Shown piece after piece: positions 44,449 to 52,923 of a DNA stretch of 64,000 bases. This DNA comes from Psychroserpens sp. NJDZ02 (lineage in GTDB: Bacteria > Bacteroidota > Bacteroidia > Flavobacteriales > Flavobacteriaceae), in the NCBI RefSeq assembly GCF_004843725.1, contig NZ_CP039451.1, positions 3,106,001 through 3,170,000 on the forward strand, read 5' to 3'. A model generated the notes under the pieces. It was not told where the DNA came from, searched no databases, and was given only the letters and a program-made list of their open reading frames with translations. Every line of letters starts with the position of its first letter. Positions within the stretch are counted from its first letter, which is position 1. Made by a program: the position numbers and the translations under genes.

Positions 44449-45543
44449 TTATTCGAATAATTTAGTGATTGAAAGCGTATCCCAAGATAAATTAAATTTA
44501 AGATTTATGGTATCACCGTCTACGTTTATTTCTGAAATTAAAATGAAAGCTATAATTAAAAATAATACAGCCAAGTAGGCTAGAAAGTTATTTAATAAGG
44601 GTTTGTTTCTGTTCCATTGCCCCACAGAATTGTTTGGAGCTAACATAAATATATTTTTAATAGGTTCTTTTTCTATAAAAACCCTATTTGCATCGGAATT
44701 TGCTTTACCTATTAAGATAATGCTTTGATTAGCATATAACAGATATTGTGTATAACGTTTGGAAGTGCTAGAGTAGGAGTCTGTCTCTTCCAGCCATAAA
44801 AAATCAATATCATCTGCTACTATTTCTACTTGCGCTGTACCATCGTCTAGTAAAAAATTATTACAAACCACTTCGTTGCTAATTGTACTATATTTGGTTT
44901 TTCCATCCCGATCTTTACTTTTTCGTTCTATTTTATACCTATAGCCAATGCATTCTTTTTTTTCAATTCTGGATAGCATAGGTTCTTGCATGATGGTTTG
45001 TCCAGAGACCTCAACTAACCCCATAGCCATAGATTTTATTTTTGAGGTTGGTAAGCTAGCTTGAAGGTTTAAAAATTTTTTTGTATTGCTGGAAGAAAAT
45101 AGTTTAATAACAAAAAGTAAAACGAATATAACTATGATAATGGCGGTGTCAAAATATATAAATGCCGCAATAAAAGAGGCTACAAGGATTAAGTATTTAA
45201 TTATGTCTAAAAATATTTTTGGTAGTGTTTCTTTTTTAGAACGCTTTTTAATACCATCAATTGAAGATTTTACACCTTTTAAAACACCTCCAATTATAGT
45301 TAATAGCACTAGTAATAGGAATAAAAATAGGATAACGGCAAACGGGTGAATATTAAAAAGGATATTTGAAACTATAACAAATAAAGGAAGTAGAGCAAAG
45401 AAGAGCCAGGCAGGTTTAAATTCTTTGTAAAAAGTAGCGCAAATAACAGAATAAAATATAGCAACACCTAAGCTAAAAATAACAGCAAAAATTAATTCTG
45501 GCAGTTGGGATTCTTTAAAGATAAATTGTGTGAGTTCTTGCAT
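44449..45543 (-). CDS. GIDE-domain membrane protein
   Basis: A 364-residue protein. Four or five N-terminal membrane helices (1-150) precede a GIDE-like domain (about 165-310: LPTSKIKSMAMGLVEVSG, ECIGYRYKIERK, DDGTAQVEI), and a final membrane helix sits near 335. GIDE domains occur next to LemA proteins in many bacteria; their biochemical role there is not settled. It is the first gene of the LemA operon. Confidence 0.75.
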   Translation of the reverse strand: MQELTQFIFKESQLPELIFAVIFSLGVAIFYSVICATFYKEFKPAWLFFALLPLFVIVSNILFNIHPFAVILFLFLLLVLLTIIGGVLKGVKSSIDGIKKRSKKETLPKIFLDIIKYLILVASFIAAFIYFDTAIIIVIFVLLFVIKLFSSSNTKKFLNLQASLPTSKIKSMAMGLVEVSGQTIMQEPMLSRIEKKECIGYRYKIERKSKDRDGKTKYSTISNEVVCNNFLLDDGTAQVEIVADDIDFLWLEETDSYSSTSKRYTQYLLYANQSIILIGKANSDANRVFIEKEPIKNIFMLAPNNSVGQWNRNKPLLNNFLAYLAVLFLIIAFILISEINVDGDTINLKFNLSWDTLSITKLFE

Positions 45544-45676
45544 ATTGAATTTACAACTTGATTGGTTTGTCTTTTTAATTAGATAGATTGTTTTTTCTTT
45601 TTAGTTTAAAAGAGCTGCATTAAAAGTAGTTATTGTTTTATATCTATAATATTATAAATAAGATTTTAATAGTCGT

Positions 45677-46096
45677 TTATACGGTGTTAGAGCTAAACCA
45701 TAAACCATATAGTCCTAGGCTAAAACCTAGAGAGTACATAATCTGAAAAGTTGTTATTATTACAGGCTTTCTTTTTATTATTTTTTTGATAAAAGGCTTT
45801 TCTTTATTTCCAATTTTTATTTGATACTGTAATAAAACATCCCATATTTTTTGTACCATAAAAAGTGTAATTACAAAAACTAGTAGTAGTATTAAGCTAA
45901 CATAAATACCAATGGTTAATTTTTTATTTGGTGTAAAATCTATTTTTTTTAATATAAGTAAAACAGCTAGATATGAAGGAACAGAAGCAATTATTGATAT
46001 AATAGCAAATTTTAAGTGCCATTTGTTAATTTTTTTTCTGTTTAAAAAAACTAAAAGTACTAAAAGTATAAAAAATATAAACGCTATTAAATCCAT
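45677..46096 (-). CDS. four-helix membrane protein
   Basis: A 139-residue protein with four hydrophobic segments (LIAFIFFILLVLLVFL, AIISIIASVPSYLAVLLIL, VSLILLLVFVITLFM, IMYSLGFSLGLYGLWF). No family is recognised. It lies upstream of the GIDE/LemA operon in the same direction, 133 bp away. Confidence 0.55.
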   Translation of the reverse strand: MDLIAFIFFILLVLLVFLNRKKINKWHLKFAIISIIASVPSYLAVLLILKKIDFTPNKKLTIGIYVSLILLLVFVITLFMVQKIWDVLLQYQIKIGNKEKPFIKKIIKRKPVIITTFQIMYSLGFSLGLYGLWFSSNTV

Positions 46097-46306
46097 TTAA
46101 TTACTAATTAAAATGTTTGTTACTTCTTTTATTATTACTAATAAGGCTATGCTGAAAAGTATCTTCTTTATAAATCAATTACTAGATCTGCTATGAGACA
46201 TAAATATTTATTTTCAACTTTAAGTAAGGTAATTATCATTTTCAAATTACCGACTACTAGGCGTCAAAGAAAATATTTCTATTATCATTAGAAGCTTTAA
46301 TTAGTG

Positions 46307-47239
46307 CTATCTTATTATTTCAAAAGTATCACTATTCGCAGGCATATGTAATTTAGTTCCTATTGAATATATAGAACCTTCATCATTGAAAATTAAAGCA
46401 TTCCACCCTTTGATATTTACTTCTATATCTTCAAAAAAATCAGTTTCCCTTCGTTCTAGAGATACAACTCTGCCGTTTGCATAGAATTTTAGTTCATAAT
46501 CTTCAAGTGGTAACATATTTCCTTTAGACTCTTCTTTTATCTCGCTTAAAATACTTTTCCAATTTTCATCAAAATTTGATTCTTTTTCATACAAAACAGT
46601 CCAGATTTCTTTTCTTTCGTTGGTAGTTCGTTTTTTCCATTCTGAGGCATCACCGGTATTTAAAATGTCTTTTAATTCGTTATAGTGTTCTAAAACCTGT
46701 TTCATGATTTTTAAAGAGTCTGCTTTTTTAAAAACTTTACTATTACTCCAGCCTTCTACTTTGTAGGGAAGATCTTCAATTTCTATTTCCCATTCCATTT
46801 CTACAAAAGGTAAAGGTGCACTCATTGGGGGAATAATAAGCTTCATAAGCTCTTCGTTAAATTTAAGACCTCTCCCTGATTTATTGTTTTTTATAACTTT
46901 AATTAATTCGAAATGACTCATTTCGAAATCATCAATATTAATAGCCGTTTCTCCTTTTTGAGGAAGTAATTTAAGTCGAATAGTATGTTTGCCATTTCCT
47001 AAAAGATATGGATTAATCTCTATTACTGTATTGGATCCAGCATCATAATCCTTCTCTGCAGGCATCTCATTTACATATAACTCGTATGGTGTGTACGTCG
47101 TTACAGATACTGCATATGTATACTGTTTGTCTCTGTTTATTTCTTTTGTTATTCGCTCTTTTGTTGACTGAATAGTTTTATTATCTTTTTTCTTAATACA
47201 TCCTAAAACGATTATTAAGGACATTAGTAAGTACTTCAT
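46307..47239 (-). CDS. family A protein, lipoprotein version
   Basis: A 310-residue protein with a lipoprotein signal (VLGC, Cys near 14). The mature part aligns with 41609 and 62639: YELYVNEMPAE, a LGNGKHTIRLKLLPQKG segment, LPYKVEGWSNS, a helical middle, LPLEDYELKFYANGRVV, and the common C-terminus DTFEIIR. So one family has both cytosolic and lipid-anchored members. That would fit immunity or receptor-like duplication, but the function is unknown. Confidence 0.65.
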   Translation of the reverse strand: MKYLLMSLIIVLGCIKKKDNKTIQSTKERITKEINRDKQYTYAVSVTTYTPYELYVNEMPAEKDYDAGSNTVIEINPYLLGNGKHTIRLKLLPQKGETAINIDDFEMSHFELIKVIKNNKSGRGLKFNEELMKLIIPPMSAPLPFVEMEWEIEIEDLPYKVEGWSNSKVFKKADSLKIMKQVLEHYNELKDILNTGDASEWKKRTTNERKEIWTVLYEKESNFDENWKSILSEIKEESKGNMLPLEDYELKFYANGRVVSLERRETDFFEDIEVNIKGWNALIFNDEGSIYSIGTKLHMPANSDTFEIIR

Positions 47240-47604
47240 TTATGTTATTTTAGTTTCTTTAAAATATGTAAATTCATTACGGATTTTTTATTTTTACGAG
47301 GGTAATGGTTTACTCGGGTTTTTACTTATCCCTTTTCCTTTTTTAGACTTTTTAAAATCTATTTTTAGAAAAGCAATATACAAATAATGACCTTTTCTTG
47401 TTTTCTGCAATAGTCAATATCTTTTAGTAGAAAATCAAAGCAGTCTTGTTTTTTAATACATTTATCCAATATATTGTAGTTGCTTGAAAGAATAGATAGC
47501 TAGTATTGTTTAATTGTTTTAGTAGTACTCACTATAAATGTGGGCTAATAGCGCGAACCATATAATATATGGTTGTGCCATCTTATTTATAAATTATATT
47601 ATTG
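47240..47604 (-). other. spacer holding a family A remnant
   Basis: On the minus strand a frame ends KTALIFY at a stop at 47424-47426, like the remnant end DDMIFY at 62114. DNA similarity with 62063-62145 covers about 80 bp (47373-47455) and extends past the stop. The upstream part of the copy is lost. An AT-rich palindrome (AACCATA, TATGGTT) occurs near 47557. No intact gene. Confidence 0.5.
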
Positions 47605-48315
47605 TTATTTTGTATAATAATTTTCATATTCTCCCCTTCCTCGTTTAACTTTATCGGCCAAGTATTGCTGATAAGTATATGTTGGGTCTTGTTTCTTATT
47701 TCTTTCATCTATAAATCTTCCATAATAGCCGTATTCAGGAAAATCAAACATTATGGGGTAAACGATAGTATCCGAATTTTTAAGCATATAAAGATGTGCT
47801 CTTTTATATTTTTTAGTTTCATAATCTTTATACACATTTAAAAAGTAGGTTCTTTTGTTAATAAGATCTTCCCATAAATAATTTGATGGATTGTCTCTCT
47901 CTTTCTCTCTTTTATCTCCGTAACGTCTAAAATCAGGGTTGCCTAACTTTTCAATTAGAACATTAACAAAATCAGTACATTCATCATGTGTGTATAGATC
48001 TATTTCCAATATTGAAATAATAGAGTCTTTTTTAGAAAACCAAAAATAAACTCTATTTCTTTTGTAGTTAGTATTTGCATGAATTTGTCCTTCTAATTCG
48101 ACTTCTTCGAAGTTGAGAAATTGTTTATCATAAATTGTATAACCAGAATACTCAGAACTTAGAAAGAAATCTTTCTCATATAAATCTAATTTTTCTAAGG
48201 GTAAGTCTTTTATATTTTCATTTAGCGTAATATCAGATAAGTCAAAATTTGATTGCGATTGACAACTCTGTACGATTAGACATACGACAGTTAACTTAAA
48301 TAATATTTTTCTCAT
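47605..48315 (-). CDS. family B lipoprotein (unassigned)
   Basis: A 236-residue lipoprotein (lipobox VQSCQ). It resembles the 50427 gene: FSKKDSIISILEIDLYTH corresponds to VKKDSIIAIYELFTYQT; KLGNPDFRRYGDK to FLGKPNFTSYQK; both then have LWED and, near the end, TYQQYLADK or TYQDYIKDQ. A run of six AAT triplets and then an IS30-type element lie 1 and 21 bp before the start codon, so its promoter may be displaced. Possible periplasmic immunity lipoprotein; function inferred from position only. Confidence 0.65.
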   Translation of the reverse strand: MRKILFKLTVVCLIVQSCQSQSNFDLSDITLNENIKDLPLEKLDLYEKDFFLSSEYSGYTIYDKQFLNFEEVELEGQIHANTNYKRNRVYFWFSKKDSIISILEIDLYTHDECTDFVNVLIEKLGNPDFRRYGDKREKERDNPSNYLWEDLINKRTYFLNVYKDYETKKYKRAHLYMLKNSDTIVYPIMFDFPEYGYYGRFIDERNKKQDPTYTYQQYLADKVKRGRGEYENYYTK

Positions 48316-48333
48316 AATAATAATAATAATAAT
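48316..48333 (-). repeat. (AAT)6 microsatellite before a lipoprotein start
   Basis: Six AAT units directly upstream of the start codon, between the gene and the IS end. Length changes would alter the spacing between start and ribosome binding site or promoter. Confidence 0.7.
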
Positions 48334-48336
48334 CCA

Positions 48337-49434
48337 AGTTCAAGTCATAAGTGCAACACGACTATTTAAAATAGATGGAGCTAGCCCCATCTATTTTGGG
48401 CTCAATATTTATATTCGTTTTGGATGAAACATTACAAACAATTGACCTTGTTACAAAGGTATCAAATCTCTGCATTATTAGAGACAGGAATTAGTATAAC
48501 ACAAATAGCAAAAATTATTGGTGTTAATAAAAGTACCGTATCAAGAGAATTAAAAAGGAATACTCCCAGTCGAGGTCGTACAGCTGGCATTTACATTGCA
48601 GAACACGCGCAACATAAAGCGCTTAATAGACATTGCCTAAAACCAAAATCAATTATTTTAACTGATGGACTTAAAAAACGAATAGCCGATTTGATGGAAC
48701 ATGAGAAGTGGAGTCTAGAATTGATTGCAAAACGATTAGTAAAAGAATCTGAGCTCTGCGTTAGCCACGAGACTATCTATAAATGGATATGGAGAGCAAA
48801 GCACAGCAATCATAGAAATCACAATGCTTACAAGACACTATACAAGCACTTGCGCCACACTGGTAGAAGGCAAAAGAGAAATAACATAAAAGATAAACGA
48901 GGAGCTATTATCGGTCGTGTAGGGATAGATAAGAGACCTAAGGTTGTCGAACAACGTTCACGAATTGGAGATATAGAGGTCGATCTTATGATGGGTAGTA
49001 ATCATAAATCAGCATTACTGGTTATGACAGACAGAGCAACTCTTGTAACGATGATAGAAAAGCTCAGTAGTAAAAATGCAGATGAAGTTTATCAAAAAAT
49101 GAATCAACGCCTAACTAATTTTGACTCATCTTGGGTTAAGACAATAACATTTGATAATGGAAAGGAGTTTGCTCGCCATGGAGAAATAGCAAAAGACGTC
49201 AATGCGAAAACATATTTCACAAGACCATACACCTCTCAGGATAAGGGAACTGTAGAAAACAGAATCGGGGTAATAAGAAGATTTTTTCCAAAGAAAACAG
49301 ACCTTAGAAAAGTCTCTAACAAAAGAATAAAAGAAGTAGAAAGATTACTAAATTACAGACCTATTAGAAAGTTTAATTATAATAACCCTATTGAAACCCT
49401 AAAAAGTATGAGTGTTGCACTTATGGGTTGAACT
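48337..49434 (+). mobile_element. IS30-family insertion sequence, about 1.1 kb
   Basis: The element is bounded by imperfect inverted repeats. The left end AGTTCAAGTCATAAGTGCAA and the reverse complement of the right end AGTTCAACCCATAAGTGCAA differ at two positions; both continue CAC. The dinucleotide CA flanks both ends (48335-48336 and 49435-49436), a possible 2-bp target duplication. It contains one intact transposase. Confidence 0.8.
48424..49431 (+). CDS. IS30-family transposase
   Basis: A 335-residue transposase. The N-terminal helix-turn-helix has LTLLQRYQISALLE and ITQIAKIIGVNKSTVSRELK. The DDE core includes RIGDIEVDLM, ITFDNGKEFA and TSQDKGTVENRIG. The length is normal and the frame intact, so it may be active. 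The stop lies inside the right inverted repeat. It is opposite in direction to all genes around it. Confidence 0.95.
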   Translation: MKHYKQLTLLQRYQISALLETGISITQIAKIIGVNKSTVSRELKRNTPSRGRTAGIYIAEHAQHKALNRHCLKPKSIILTDGLKKRIADLMEHEKWSLELIAKRLVKESELCVSHETIYKWIWRAKHSNHRNHNAYKTLYKHLRHTGRRQKRNNIKDKRGAIIGRVGIDKRPKVVEQRSRIGDIEVDLMMGSNHKSALLVMTDRATLVTMIEKLSSKNADEVYQKMNQRLTNFDSSWVKTITFDNGKEFARHGEIAKDVNAKTYFTRPYTSQDKGTVENRIGVIRRFFPKKTDLRKVSNKRIKEVERLLNYRPIRKFNYNNPIETLKSMSVALMG

Positions 49435-49441
49435 CAGCTTA

Positions 49442-50026
49442 TTATTTAAACTCTAAATATTCTTTAACAATTTTTTTATATGGCGAGGCTGTGCCATCTT
49501 GATTAAATGGTAGCATATAATCATCTTTGTTTTCTTCAATTGTAAAATATTCTTCAGTTAAGTTTAATAAGTCCGTATCCGAAATACGCTTAGAATCTAT
49601 TGAGATAAATCCCATTAAATTTAGTGTGTCTAAAACATACTTTTGTGTATTTTTATCTTTGTAAGCTGGAGTGTAATCTAAAATTATTTGTTCTTTCCAG
49701 AGTTTATTTATTTTACTAAAAAAAATTACAGAATCTTTGTTTTTTGAGTAGAAAGTTGTAATGTATTTTGGAGATCTGTGTGACCAAAGTTTTAAATTTC
49801 GTTCAGGTTTATATACAGGTCCTGTGTCTAATTCAGCTCCATTATAATATGAATAGTAATCTTGATGTGTCTTGTACAATTTTTGATCAATAATGTTATG
49901 CATAACAGAGTCAAATTTTTTGTTGTCTTTCTCTAATTCAAATTTTTCTATTGAAAAGTTTTGTGAACATGAAATAATGCAACTATATAAAACTAATAAT
50001 ACAGTAAATCTTAATATTTTAATCAT
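49442..50026 (-). CDS. lipoprotein, likely immunity to the toxin remnant before it
   Basis: A 194-residue lipoprotein (lipobox IISCS, Cys near 20). Its ATG overlaps the TGA of a 76-codon open remnant (ATGA), typical of toxin-immunity translational coupling. The mature part has no recognised domain; it is acidic and aromatic (HQDYYSYYNGAELDTG). The IS30 element starts 7 bp after its stop. It may be an orphan immunity gene kept after the toxin was truncated. Confidence 0.65.
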   Translation of the reverse strand: MIKILRFTVLLVLYSCIISCSQNFSIEKFELEKDNKKFDSVMHNIIDQKLYKTHQDYYSYYNGAELDTGPVYKPERNLKLWSHRSPKYITTFYSKNKDSVIFFSKINKLWKEQIILDYTPAYKDKNTQKYVLDTLNLMGFISIDSKRISDTDLLNLTEEYFTIEENKDDYMLPFNQDGTASPYKKIVKEYLEFK

Positions 50027-50253
50027 TTTTCTAATTCTTTAATTGATATACCTTTATTTAGAACAATCCTTTTTTTGAAGAAGTTCTCTAGTTTAGTAGG
50101 TGACCTAACATAATTAAGCCCTTTTTCGTAGTTTCCGTTTAACTTTTTTGGAGACAGCCTAACTAGAGAATCTCCGTTTTTAGCATCTAATCCAATCCCT
50201 GTTTCATGTCCTATGCTAGTGTTATTTCTAAAGGTATTGGTAGATTTAATAAA
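50023..50253 (-). pseudogene. toxin C-terminal remnant without start
   Basis: An open frame of 76 codons with no start codon: TFRNNTSIGHETGIGLD, DSLVRLSPKKLNG, NYVRSPTKLENFFKKR, then KGISIKELEK and a TGA that overlaps the next ATG. The composition looks like a real protein end. It lies directly after, and in another frame from, a truncated family A N-terminus. I cannot assign the toxin family. Confidence 0.45.
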
Positions 50254-50402
50254 TTATGCTTTTCGTTATTAGGGTAAGCTCGTTTTAAACAATAAGCACC
50301 TCCTTTAATATCCATTGTCATTATTATGTTGTCATTTACTCTAATTTCAAACAGGCGAGTTCCCGCCCTAAAACCTAAAATGTAATAAGGTTCTTTGACC
50401 AT
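50211..50402 (-). pseudogene. truncated family A N-terminus
   Basis: A 63-residue frame (EPYYILGFRAG, FEIRVNDNII, LLNLPIPLEITLA) that matches the first 60 residues of the family A protein at 62639 and then stops. The central and C-terminal domains are missing. Either a deletion fused it to the toxin remnant that overlaps its end, or the gene decayed. A product could be made, but it is not a full family member. Confidence 0.55.
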
Positions 50403-50426
50403 ATTGATTTATGTTTTGTTTAATAA

Positions 50427-51113
50427 TTATTCTGTTAAAATGCTAATATATTCGTCACCTTTTTCTGTTTGATCCTTTATATAATCCTGATAAGTAAAGT
50501 TTTCAGGAGACTCATTATATTCTTTAAATTTAAGGTAATTACTCCATTTAGAAAACGACGGTAATCCTATTGCTCTATCATAAAAATAGGCTTGATTATT
50601 ATTTACAACAAATAGCCAACATTCTTTACCATATTTTTGTATTGAAACATGAAGCAAATAGGTGTAATTATTAGTTTTATCTTCCCATAGTTTTCCATCG
50701 TAATTCCTTTCTTTACGATCTTCTACTTTCTGATAACTAGTAAAATTAGGCTTACCTAAAAAATCATCTAAAGCTTTAATTAGTTGGTTGCTTTTTTCTG
50801 TTTGATACGTGAATAATTCATATATAGCAATAATACTGTCTTTTTTAACAAAACCAAATTTTACTGAATTTTTTAGATAATTATCACCTTCATTAAAAAA
50901 ACCATACAGGTTAACACCATTAAAATTCATTAATTCTTTTGATGATGTTTTAAGGCTACCATTATCTAAACCATAATGATTCATACTATTCCTATTTATT
51001 TTAATATTTGGGCTTACTATAGAATCAATGTGTTTACCTAGTATCTCTTTACTTAAATCAATAGAGTCTTCGTTTTGAGAGTTACAACTTGTTAGCATCA
51101 TTAATACTAGCAT
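50427..51113 (-). CDS. family B lipoprotein with poly-A frameshift at its start
   Basis: The 228-residue frame starts in the middle of a signal peptide (MLVLMMLTSCNSQ). An ATG at 51139-51141, followed by a run of eight A, reads to a stop after seven codons. With seven A it would read MKKIILFSKMLVLMM and continue in frame to the lipobox TSC. The true start is therefore probably 51141, and the A-run is either a phase switch, a mutation or an error. The mature part matches the 47605 lipoprotein. Function unknown. Confidence 0.65.
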   Translation of the reverse strand: MLVLMMLTSCNSQNEDSIDLSKEILGKHIDSIVSPNIKINRNSMNHYGLDNGSLKTSSKELMNFNGVNLYGFFNEGDNYLKNSVKFGFVKKDSIIAIYELFTYQTEKSNQLIKALDDFLGKPNFTSYQKVEDRKERNYDGKLWEDKTNNYTYLLHVSIQKYGKECWLFVVNNNQAYFYDRAIGLPSFSKWSNYLKFKEYNESPENFTYQDYIKDQTEKGDEYISILTE

Positions 51114-51162
51114 TTTGCTAAATAATATTATTTTTTTTCATTTTATATTATTTTTATTTTAA

Positions 51163-51510
51163 TTATGATGAAATTAAGGGTATTGATACTTTACCTCCTG
51201 TTATTTCCTCAATAATATCAAAAGGTTTAACCAATTGTGCTTTATATTCTATATCTGCTAATTTTTTGTCTTTACTAAAGTTAAACCATGATGTTCTAAT
51301 TTTCATACCGACTTCTGCTTTTATAATGGCTTCAACTTGTATACCATCAAACAGCATTTTAGGCTCGTAATTTAGCGATTCCCCATGAGATGTACCAATA
51401 TAGTTTAATTCATGACCAAAAGTAATTGATCATTCTCCTTTAACTTTAATGTTTCCATCTGCGTAAAACTCAGCTATTAATACTACCAATTTTGCTTTAA
51501 CACTTAATTC
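51163..51510 (-). pseudogene. C-terminal remnant of a larger protein with in-frame TGA
   Basis: A 116-codon minus-strand frame without start, interrupted by one TGA at 51430-51432 (between NIKVKGE and SITFGHELNY). It then reads YEPKMLFDGIQVEAIIKA, TSWFNFSKDKKLADIEYK and ends KVSIPLISS. The last 64 codons after the ATG at 51357 could still be translated. It appears to be the beta-rich end of a lost effector-like or structural protein; the family is not recognised. Confidence 0.55.
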
Positions 51511-51543
51511 TTATGAGTTTTTTACTTATGACTAAAAACAGAA

Positions 51544-51571
51544 AAACTATCTAAATAATTAGATAGTTTTT
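51544..51571 (-). terminator. hairpin at the end of the decayed lipoprotein
   Basis: A perfect 12-bp inverted repeat (AAAACTATCTAA with TTAGATAGTTTT) with a 4-base loop and T residues after it on the minus strand; its first two bases fall in the stop codon of the decayed gene. Confidence 0.6.
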
Positions 51572-51869
51572 ATTGTTTAATTCTTTTTTTAGAACTTACT
51601 TGGTAGGGCACTTGTTATAAACTAGCGCTATCGGAGTGGGTTAACGTATCATTAATACCTTGCTTACCTTTTGAAATCGAATAAATAAACCTAGATTTTT
51701 GTTTGACTTCCTTCAAATCTAAAAAACTACTAATTGCATTATCTATATTTCAAGTACTAGTTTTAACCTTTGTATTTTCTGAAATTCTGGCTTCATTTTA
51801 AAGCGGTGTGCTTTCTTTACAGCTAATTAAATATAAAAGTATAGCCAATGTGATTAGATTCTGATGCAT
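51570..51869 (-). pseudogene. decayed lipoprotein gene
   Basis: One 100-codon reading frame starts with ATG and a lipoprotein signal (LAILLYLISCKEST) and contains three in-frame stops (TAA after codon 23, TGA at codon 40, TAA at codon 85) before a final TAA. Between the stops it reads protein-like sequence (SSFLDLKEVKQKSRF, YSISKGKQGINDTL). This is a dead lipoprotein, probably a former immunity gene. Confidence 0.6.
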
Positions 51870-51896
51870 TATTTTTTATCATGTCATTGTCATGAT

Positions 51897-52916
51897 TTAT
51901 TTAGGATTATTTTGTCTTAACTGAATAAAAAAGTCTTTATTTATCTCGTTAATTTTAATTTCTCCAAAATCTTTCATGGTCCATATTTTAGGTTCTTTTA
52001 CAGGACTGTTATCGTCTTGAATGTATTCTTCTCCATATTTATGAAGATATAGTTCATTATTTTTTTTATTGAATTTAAAGGTGGTGTATGCGTATACTAA
52101 GTATTTATTGCAAAAGGTCTGTTCTATTGTGAAATACTCATTTTTAAATACAATATTTTGAAATCCTTCTGAAAAACAATTTTCGGGTGCCTTGAAAATA
52201 AGATTTGTATTTTCTTTCCATTGCATATATTCATCACGACTTCCTTTTTTTAATATGATTTTTGATTCATAATGGTTGTTGGCGTCATTATATAATTTGT
52301 TTTTTAATGCTATTATGGAATCTTGAATACCATCCATATTTAAATCATGTGTTTTGGTAAAATATGCTGGCCCATAAAGTTGGATATTATTCTTTTTTAA
52401 AAGAGCTATGATTCCTGACGCCTTATTAAAGTCAAAATTATTTTTGAAAAACACCTCATTAAGGATTAGATTATTATCTGTAGTGTGATCTAGATTTTGA
52501 AAATCATTAGACCTATAATGCTTAACAGAGACTGAGTCTAGTAATGGAAGCTCATTACTTAAAGCAATTATTCTATTGTTAGGAAATATTATAATTTTCA
52601 TTTCATAATCACCTATAATTATTTTTGGAGCAATTTGAAATGTTTTATTATAATCTACCTTTAAGTTTAAGCTGCTATTGATTACATCGCTAAAATGTGT
52701 TTTACTAGGAATTTTGTAATCATTATGAATGTCAGTAATTAAATTGGCTATTCTTTTATAGTACTCTTCTTTTTTAGCGTCACTCCAATCGTTCATAATG
52801 TAGGATTGATCAGAATCTTCTAGTTCAAAATTATAAGCTTCTATTTTTTTATCCTGTCCTTTGCATGAAAAAAATAATAAAAGGAAAACTACGGGATATA
52901 AAGAGTGTTTTATCAT
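51897..52916 (-). CDS. lipoprotein, likely immunity to the GH19/M15 effector
   Basis: The ATG at 52916 is preferred over one at 52973, because it gives a lipoprotein signal directly (MIKHSLYPVVFLLLFFSC). The 339-residue product follows the hydrolase stop by 7 bp. The mature part is acidic and mixed alpha/beta (DLNMDGIQDSIIAL resembles a calcium-binding-like loop). Peptidoglycan hydrolase effectors are usually neutralised by a periplasmic or lipid-anchored protein encoded next door. That role is inferred from context. Confidence 0.65.
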   Translation of the reverse strand: MIKHSLYPVVFLLLFFSCKGQDKKIEAYNFELEDSDQSYIMNDWSDAKKEEYYKRIANLITDIHNDYKIPSKTHFSDVINSSLNLKVDYNKTFQIAPKIIIGDYEMKIIIFPNNRIIALSNELPLLDSVSVKHYRSNDFQNLDHTTDNNLILNEVFFKNNFDFNKASGIIALLKKNNIQLYGPAYFTKTHDLNMDGIQDSIIALKNKLYNDANNHYESKIILKKGSRDEYMQWKENTNLIFKAPENCFSEGFQNIVFKNEYFTIEQTFCNKYLVYAYTTFKFNKKNNELYLHKYGEEYIQDDNSPVKEPKIWTMKDFGEIKINEINKDFFIQLRQNNPK

Positions 52917-52923
52917 ATTTTTT

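Noticed and set aside
47557..47575. AACCATATAATATATGGTT palindrome
   Set aside because: AT-rich palindromes are expected by chance here and no gene start or repeat of it was found.
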